A stretch of DNA of 64,000 nt from Corticium candelabrum (Eukaryota > Porifera > Homoscleromorpha > Homosclerophorida > Plakinidae). The stretch lies in contig NC_085085.1 in NCBI RefSeq assembly GCF_963422355.1, forward strand, positions 8,795,664 to 8,859,663, read 5' to 3'. Under the pieces are notes generated by a model. That model was not told where the DNA came from and did no database searches. It saw only the letters and a list, made by a program, of their open reading frames with translations. A program made the position numbers and the translations under genes. This document shows, in pieces, positions 36,335 through 64,000 of this stretch (positions within the stretch are counted from its first letter, which is position 1; every line of letters begins with the position of its first letter).

Positions 36335-36950
36335 ATGGCGAAATTCGCGAGGAAGAGCACGTCGTCTCGTCGGAAGTGCCGCAAAATGCACTTTTCTGCG
36401 CCTTCAAGTGTTCGTAGAAAAATCATGAGTGCTCCTTTGTCAAAAGAACTGCGTCAAAAGTACGACGTGCGGTCCCTACCAGTTAGAAAAGATGATGAAG
36501 TGCTGGTTACACGTGGTCACAACAAAGGCTCTCAGGTACACTGAATTTATTCATCGTATGCAGGATTGTTTGCAATTAACTATAGAGATAGTATGACGAA
36601 ATATCAGTTGCAGGACCCCTTTCGGGGTGTTAACATGTGTCATGTATCTTCTTTTCAGGTTGGAAAAATACTGCAAATATACAGGAAAAAGTGGGTTTTG
36701 CACATAGAAAGGATTCAGCGCGAGAAAGCAAACGGTGCGTCGGTCAGTTTAGGAATTCATCCGTCAAAGGTACATAAATCACATCTCTGTGTGATATGCG
36801 TTTTGGTGTGATGCTGGTTCATCTAAGGTCGAGATTGTTAAGCTAAAGATGACGCGGGATAGAAAGCGGATTTTGGATCGAAAGAACCGGTCCGCAAGAC
36901 TTGACAAAGAGAAGGGAAAGTACACGGAGGAGACGATGGACACAGCTTAG
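36335..36950 (+). CDS. RPL26: 60S ribosomal protein L26 (uL24)
   Basis: A component of the large ribosomal subunit near the exit tunnel. Exons 36335-36535, 36659-36769 and 36828-36950 give 144 residues (vertebrate L26 is 145). Diagnostic stretches are [32 protein letters not shown], the KOW motif [46 protein letters not shown] and [10 protein letters not shown]. The ATG at 36335 is chosen because [14 protein letters not shown] aligns with the family N-terminus. Both introns are short (123 and 58 bp) and begin GTA, with acceptors followed by GT. An aataaataaa poly(A) signal lies at about 36985. The sequence is close to the family throughout, so the gene appears functional. Confidence 0.97.
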
Positions 36951-36989
36951 ACGAGACAATGTGTTTTGATCGTTTTTGTGTCAAATAAA

Positions 36990-37366
36990 TAAATCTTGCC
37001 ATACAAAATACTCAATTTAGTATCGTTCTGATACGCTGAAGACACCATCATGTTGCGTTCTGGAGCCTGGCCAGGTACTCGCAGGAACACCGACTGCGAC
37101 ACCAACTGTGGTGTGGACACCCGAAGTCCCACCAGGACCCCAGTGGTTGATGGACTTTGTCGCAGTCGGGGGCCTTTGCCACCCCAGTCAATGACCAGGT
37201 ACTCATTTATACTCTAAGTCGAGAGAGGCAATTGTGTGTGAGTTTCTTGCCCGAGGAAATTATGCCATAGCTCGCCATCATTGTGACTTGACCCTGCAAT
37301 GCCCCGTATGTAATCCCTCCATAAGATAACGCTCTAACCAACTGATCACACACACACACACACACG
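36990..37366 (-). repeat. tRNA-derived SINE
   Basis: On the minus strand, starting near 37350, GATCAGTTGGTTAGAGCG matches a tRNA A box. About 45 bp on, GGGTCAAGTC is a decayed B box. It is followed by TCGGGCAAGAAACTCACACA and ATGAGTACCTGGTCATTGA, which resemble the body found in many invertebrate tRNA-SINEs (gggcaag-cactt...gtacctgg). It begins beside a short (CA)n at 37347-37365 and lies antisense within 50-400 bp of the RPL26 stop. End points are approximate. Confidence 0.7.
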
Positions 37367-38126
37367 GAAATGGATAAGGAGCTGCCGTTTATGGTTATAC
37401 CCCTCCCCCACTCACAGCACTGGTTCCAAAGAGCGAGGAGTGCAAGCGTTCCAGTTTCAGGACCCATGCTACGGCAGGAAGCAAAGGAATTCACCTTTGT
37501 AAGTTTGTAAGAGTAATAATTATCAACTGAAATTCACTAAAAGTCAGACCACCTGATATTAAAATAGTGAGGTTCCACTGTAATTGGATGGTGATAAATG
37601 TTTTAACGCCACGCCACAGCACACACACAACCAACAACAAAGTTCCCTTCCCATCAAGAAAATAAAAGTTACCTACTTAGAGTGCGCTACAAATTGTCAA
37701 TCAGTCTGTCTCAATCAGTCTGTGTCAACGTTTGACAGAACGAACCTGACAGCAAACGTTATGGGATGAAATGGACTGCTGTCTGTCGCATATTGTGAGC
37801 CTGGCCTTAAACTTTAAACTTGATGCTACAGTCTTAAACTTTGTACAGCTGAAATTCGTTTTTGATGCAACACGTTCACCAGATCAAATTGGTTATTGGC
37901 AAGGTGCTTGCATGGCAGTACAGAGGCTGAGCAGCTTTATAGTATATTGCTTTCTGTCTAGTTACATTCAATGATTGTAGGTGTTTATCATACAGCAATT
38001 CCTGTCCTCTATTTTGCTTGCTGTTGTTTCTTAGGAAAAAAACTAGAACTACATAGAGTGGTCTATCCACCTACTCAGTCTACATAGTATACAAAAGGTA
38101 TGATACATCTCTATTAATCAGTTGAT
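37367..38126. other. intergenic, RPL26 to CACUL1-like 3' ends
   Basis: The two flanking genes converge here. A partial copy of the MITE at 947-1224 may be present at 37779-37805 (tcgcatattgtgagcctggc). Nothing else is recognised. Confidence 0.5.
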
Positions 38127-39551
38127 CTATGGTGTCATCGGTTCATCTACGACAGAGCTGTTGTTGCATTCATGACTTTCCAAAGGTGGCTGTAATAATG
38201 CTGGTTTTTCTTGCTCTGGCTCCTCACTTTCTGCTAGCCGTTTTCTTTCCCTTTGCTCCCTAAAGTAAGACCAGACCATTGTTTGAATGATACAGCAACA
38301 CGATTAGTCTCGCAGACTAGCCTTGTGAAACCAGGTTCTGATTCAAGCTGCTGCTGACACAGTAGCTCTTGAGATCTATATGCAGCCAGCTGTGTCAGTG
38401 TGGATGGAGGAAACAGACTGGGGATAAAACGAACAAACAGAGCAGGATGCTTTCTGGCATATTCTAACAGCAGAACAAATTAACGTTCACTGTCCTTAAG
38501 ACAGTTCTGGGGTAACGTTTCTGTAAATGCTTAATTTATGTACACAGCATATTTTTGTCAGCTAGCAAAATTTGCAACATTGAGTTCAAAGGTTCTGTTA
38601 ACATGCATGTCAGAGACGAAGGTCAAACTGCCTGAGCATGCAACATTTGTGGGTTTTGAAATTGAGAGTCCTATTAAAGGCAACCAATACTGTTTTCTAT
38701 CCAAGCTTGCTTGCCATGCTCTACTTGCATGCTACCATTGATTGATTCACCAGCATAGCGTGGTCTTCATGTTTGGGGGCTGATCAATCACGCTGCAAAG
38801 CCACACCCATTTATTACTTTTACTTCCACATTACGAACGTAGCCTCGCAAGCCAGGCTCTTCCACGCAGTCCCTGAGCTAAACGCACGTGAATCACACGA
38901 GGAGGAGGAGCTTTGCCGGAATTGCTCCAGCATGAGAATTTAGCTCAGCGACTGTGCGGAAGAGCCTGGCTTGCGAGGCTAGTACGAATGTACGCCACTG
39001 CCGGGACAGTGTGATGGACAAAGATTCATCTCACTGTTTGGTAACCCGAGGGAAACATGGCGCTTTTGCTTGACACATCTAAAAAATTTTGGGGAGACTT
39101 TAGCCCCCCTATCCTCCAGACGCTATGCCGGTGATCGATTAATTAATTAATTAATTATGCTTCAAAGGATATCTGGAAACACACTTAGCAGTCTTCTAAA
39201 CCTATCTAGGTTGCTGTTGACATTAGATCTTGTTCTTGGCAGCATAGGAGGTAAAGTCTGATATGGTTATGCAGGCCATACCAGGTCTATGGTTTAACTA
39301 TTGCGTGTGTCATGTCCAACCATATGTGTCCTTGATATCTAATTGCTGTCAAATCAGTGGGCCAACCTGGACAGACTTGATATAGATTCTGTGCTATTTT
39401 CATTAAATCATCAGGTTTGACAGCCAGATCCTGTTGTAAAGCCTCGGTAACCAAACCTACAGCAACAACTTGATAACGAAATACATACAAGAGCACACGC
39501 ACATGCATGTACGCTGTGTCACACTGTAATACATGCACATGTGCACACATT

Positions 39552-39625
<74 letters not shown>

Positions 39626-39933
39626 ATTTGAGCATAAACCATCCTCACCAATGAAAACTTCACTCTCTGCAACCTCACTAACAAAGAGTTGTGTCAAGAT
39701 AGTGCTAAGATCTTGTTGCATTCTTGGCAAAATAAAAAAACGATTCTGCAAATGAAATGCCACTATATACAAATTATAATTCTGCAGATTGCATAATGGC
39801 ATGGAGACATGACCATATATTGAAAAATTGGTACAATTCCTTTGACAGCTTGAGTGAACTGGTGGAGAATAAAAAGAAAACAGTCCACAGCGTCTTGAAT
39901 AGGTTTGCACTACCACAAGAAAGATGAGCGAGT

Positions 39934-40023
<90 letters not shown>

Positions 40024-40455
40024 CGCGACGCCGCAGTGCTGCATGTATGAGAGATGATCGACTAACCAAATGTCACTTTAATTAACTTATTAATTAATCA
40101 AATAAATATAAATAATCATTATTAGCACATTCACTAAAGACACCAACCTTAAGAGTTTCTACCACACATCTTAAGTGAACCCTCACATGTTCTAGGAGCT
40201 GACTGTAAAGAGTCTCACTAAAGCCATGTCCAACACACTTGTAAACTGTCCTAAGCATAACAATCAATTCAGTCACCTCATTCTGGGCTTACTGGACTAA
40301 CTACACCAGTAAGGAGTGTCCGTACGAGTAAATTTCCTCATAAGATATAGGAAACAACTGGCCAGGTGTTTGGTTCAAGATGAGCGTCAAAGCCTGAGCT
40401 AGTTTAGGCCAGAAGCTAAGATGATATTCATCCATGCTTGTAATTCGATGAAACA
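38127..40455 (-). CDS. CACUL1: CDK2-associated cullin-domain protein (CACUL1-like)
   Basis: A cullin-repeat protein; in vertebrates CACUL1 promotes G1/S progression and binds CDK2. Exons, minus strand: 40326-40455, 40148-40250, 39814-39909, 39649-39745, 39367-39456, 38318-38463 and 38127-38255 with consistent phases. Matching stretches are FWPKLAQALTLILNQTPGQL, FPISYEEIYSTVYKCVG, AVKGIVPIFQYMNRFF, MQQDLSTILTQLFVSEVAES, PDDLMKIAQNLYQVCPEYA and FVRFIPSLFPPSTLTQLAAY, with a C-tail EQRERKRLAESEEPEQEK. The first exon(s) upstream of 40455 were not found; an ATG at 40435 could be the start if the N-terminus is short. The last junction (38318/38255) is the least certain, because its intron is about 60 bp. 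A (CA)n and a (GT)n interrupt introns. Confidence 0.88.
38839..38982. mobile_element. 144-bp palindromic MITE, TAGCCTCG ends
   Basis: The left arm TAGCCTCGCAAGCCAGGCTC and the complement of the right arm match almost perfectly for about 43 bp, down to CTGAGCTAAA. Flanks tacgaacg and tacgaatg suggest an 8-bp duplication with one mismatch. Ends are similar to the 17107-17345 element. It lies in the 0.9-kb intron of the CACUL1-like gene between exons 39367-39456 and 38318-38463. Confidence 0.85.
39553..39624. repeat. (CA)n microsatellite
   Basis: About 36 CA units in the CACUL1-like intron immediately past the donor at 39648. Confidence 0.97.
39933..40028. repeat. (GT)n-(GC)n microsatellite
   Basis: About 40 GT units ending in a short GC run, in the CACUL1-like intron 24 bp upstream of exon 39814-39909 as read on the minus strand. 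Confidence 0.97.
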
Positions 40456-40768
40456 CTAAAATAAAGATGAACAGAGTCAGCATAAAATCATTTCATGAAA
40501 AAACACATTTTACTTCCTATGCTGGTGTTACAATTTCACACTCCAAAAACCGTTATTGCAAACATCCGGGCCCGTAAGTATACGGGCAACAGCTCGGGGC
40601 GTGGTTATAGTTATAGTGGAGGGGTGTCCTTGTTCCAGTCACATATTTGCTGTCTCCTCTACAGTTCTTTGTGTTGAGAACGTCTGCGTAGCAATAAAAT
40701 TGCGATTGTTTGACTACTGAAAGTGCCGAACGTGAAACGCCTGAGGGGAAACTGTCGTCCGTCGTGAA
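40456..40768. promoter_or_regulatory. shared upstream region of CACUL1-like and SLK-like genes
   Basis: About 313 bp between the first identified CACUL1-like exon and the kinase ATG, which are divergent. It includes atccgggcccgtaagtatac, a GC-rich ctcggggcgtggt (GC/CACCC-like box) and an A+T-rich stretch, with no clear TATA for either gene. The 5' exon of the CACUL1-like gene must also lie here or be very short, so the true promoter is smaller. Bidirectional use is inferred from spacing only. Confidence 0.45.
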
Positions 40769-63101
<22,333 letters not shown>

Positions 63102-64000
63102 GTGAGCAAGCTACAGTGTTTGTCTTTACAATAAACAGTATGTAGAAAACACAAACGTGTTATCTTGCAGTGAAGTTTCTGATTTGTTTTGCTGATTAAT
63201 AGTGATAGACTTTAGTTGTCAGAAACCATTAGTATGTCAAATTAAGTAAAGACCAGTGCAAGTTTCTAAGTCCTGTGGTTGGTACATGCACGATGTACAA
63301 AGGCTTCCTTGTAATTAAAACAAGCTGGTAATGATTGATCAATGAAAAATATGTAATTACGACACTTAATAGCCATTTCAAACAGTGGTTTGAGCTACAG
63401 TACTGAAATTGGAATTTCAAGAAAATATCTACTTGTGACGTGCTGAGGAATGTATAGAATCATTTGAATGGACTTGAGTACTGCAAAGTAGGCAAGTGGA
63501 CGTGACATCTTCTATATTGACTGTTTTTGTATGCTTCTTGCCAGGCATTTCTAGATGGGTTTCTTCTTTGTCATTAGTCTTCCATTTGTTGTCAGTAGCC
63601 ATCTACCATGATGCAAGACTGACATGGTTTTTCAATTTAATGAATTTTGACTGCCTTCTATAGCATATGATTGCTGTCTGGTTGACATATACTATCTTGC
63701 TGCATATTATTGAGCATCTGTGGAATAACTACCCACTTTGGATTGCGATGTACGTTGAATGGTAAATTGTAGTCTTCATTAGTAATAGCCACCTATAGAC
63801 TGTAAATGTGAACAGCTTCCAGAACATTGCTGAGTATTTATAGCTGAATTTTTGGCTGTGGCTGTTTGACAAATTTCTAAAAGAAATACATTCCTTTGTT
63901 TTTTTTCTGAGGGATAGCAAGCTGTGGTTTAATACTGCAAGTTTATGTTTGTTATTAAATAAGTTCTAATTTTTTGCCATGTGTATTTTGCAACTGTTTT
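63102..64000. other. intron sequence to the window end
   Basis: Follows the phase-1 donor at 63101 of the SLK-like gene. No further exon is seen. The next exon and the rest of the C-terminal coiled coil lie outside. Confidence 0.6.

Noticed and set aside
36536..36658. Possible intron-encoded snoRNA in RPL26
   Set aside because: No paired C/D boxes (RTGATGA, CTGA) or H/ACA layout was found in the 123-bp intron.
39287..40069. A single 260-codon minus-strand protein
   Set aside because: It is a read-through of the CACUL1-like exons, intron and two dinucleotide repeats; splice sites split it into exons that match the family.

Overview
The window looks like metazoan genomic DNA, probably from a simple marine invertebrate such as a sponge. 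This is inferred from genes split by many GT-AG introns, three or more DNA-transposon superfamilies, a metazoan receptor, and a transposase remnant that I associate with sponges and cnidarians. Nothing prokaryotic is present. Four host genes can be assembled by splicing, and most other sequence is intronic or intergenic repeat.

Layout. (1) 1-10.9 kb has no recognised host exon. It holds hAT and pogo-like transposase remnants and several miniature inverted-repeat transposable elements (MITEs), and is probably the large intron or 5' flank of the next gene. (2) 10.95-35.52 kb, plus strand: 21 exons of a SorCS/sortilin-type VPS10 receptor. They encode the C-terminal part of the VPS10 propeller, the 10CC module, five PKD-like domains (vertebrate SorCS has about two), the SorCS membrane-proximal domain, a transmembrane helix and a short tail. 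One intron carries a decayed LINE, another a decayed antisense Ty3/gypsy element with both LTRs. (3) 36.3-36.95 kb, plus: complete three-exon RPL26 with a tRNA-type SINE just downstream. (4) 38.1-40.5 kb, minus: CACUL1-like cullin-domain gene. (5) 40.77 kb to beyond the window end, plus: SLK/STK10 (LOK) family kinase, 14 exons covering the whole kinase domain and the start of the C-terminal coiled coil. Genes 4 and 5 are head to head, about 0.3 kb apart.

The kinase introns are heavily colonised by a foldback element, a Helitron-like fragment, an LINE with a restriction-like endonuclease that is itself split by a TTAA-flanked MITE, and a Tc1 transposon with near-perfect ends but a broken transposase. 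The genes are unrelated in function: receptor sorting, translation, a cullin-domain cell-cycle regulator, and an actin/ERM-pathway kinase. No operon-like system was found. The most notable points are the five-PKD SorCS architecture, a set of TTAA-flanked MITEs with AGG ends, and a mirrored four-copy coding-like module at 5.7-6.6 kb inside interleaved inverted repeats.
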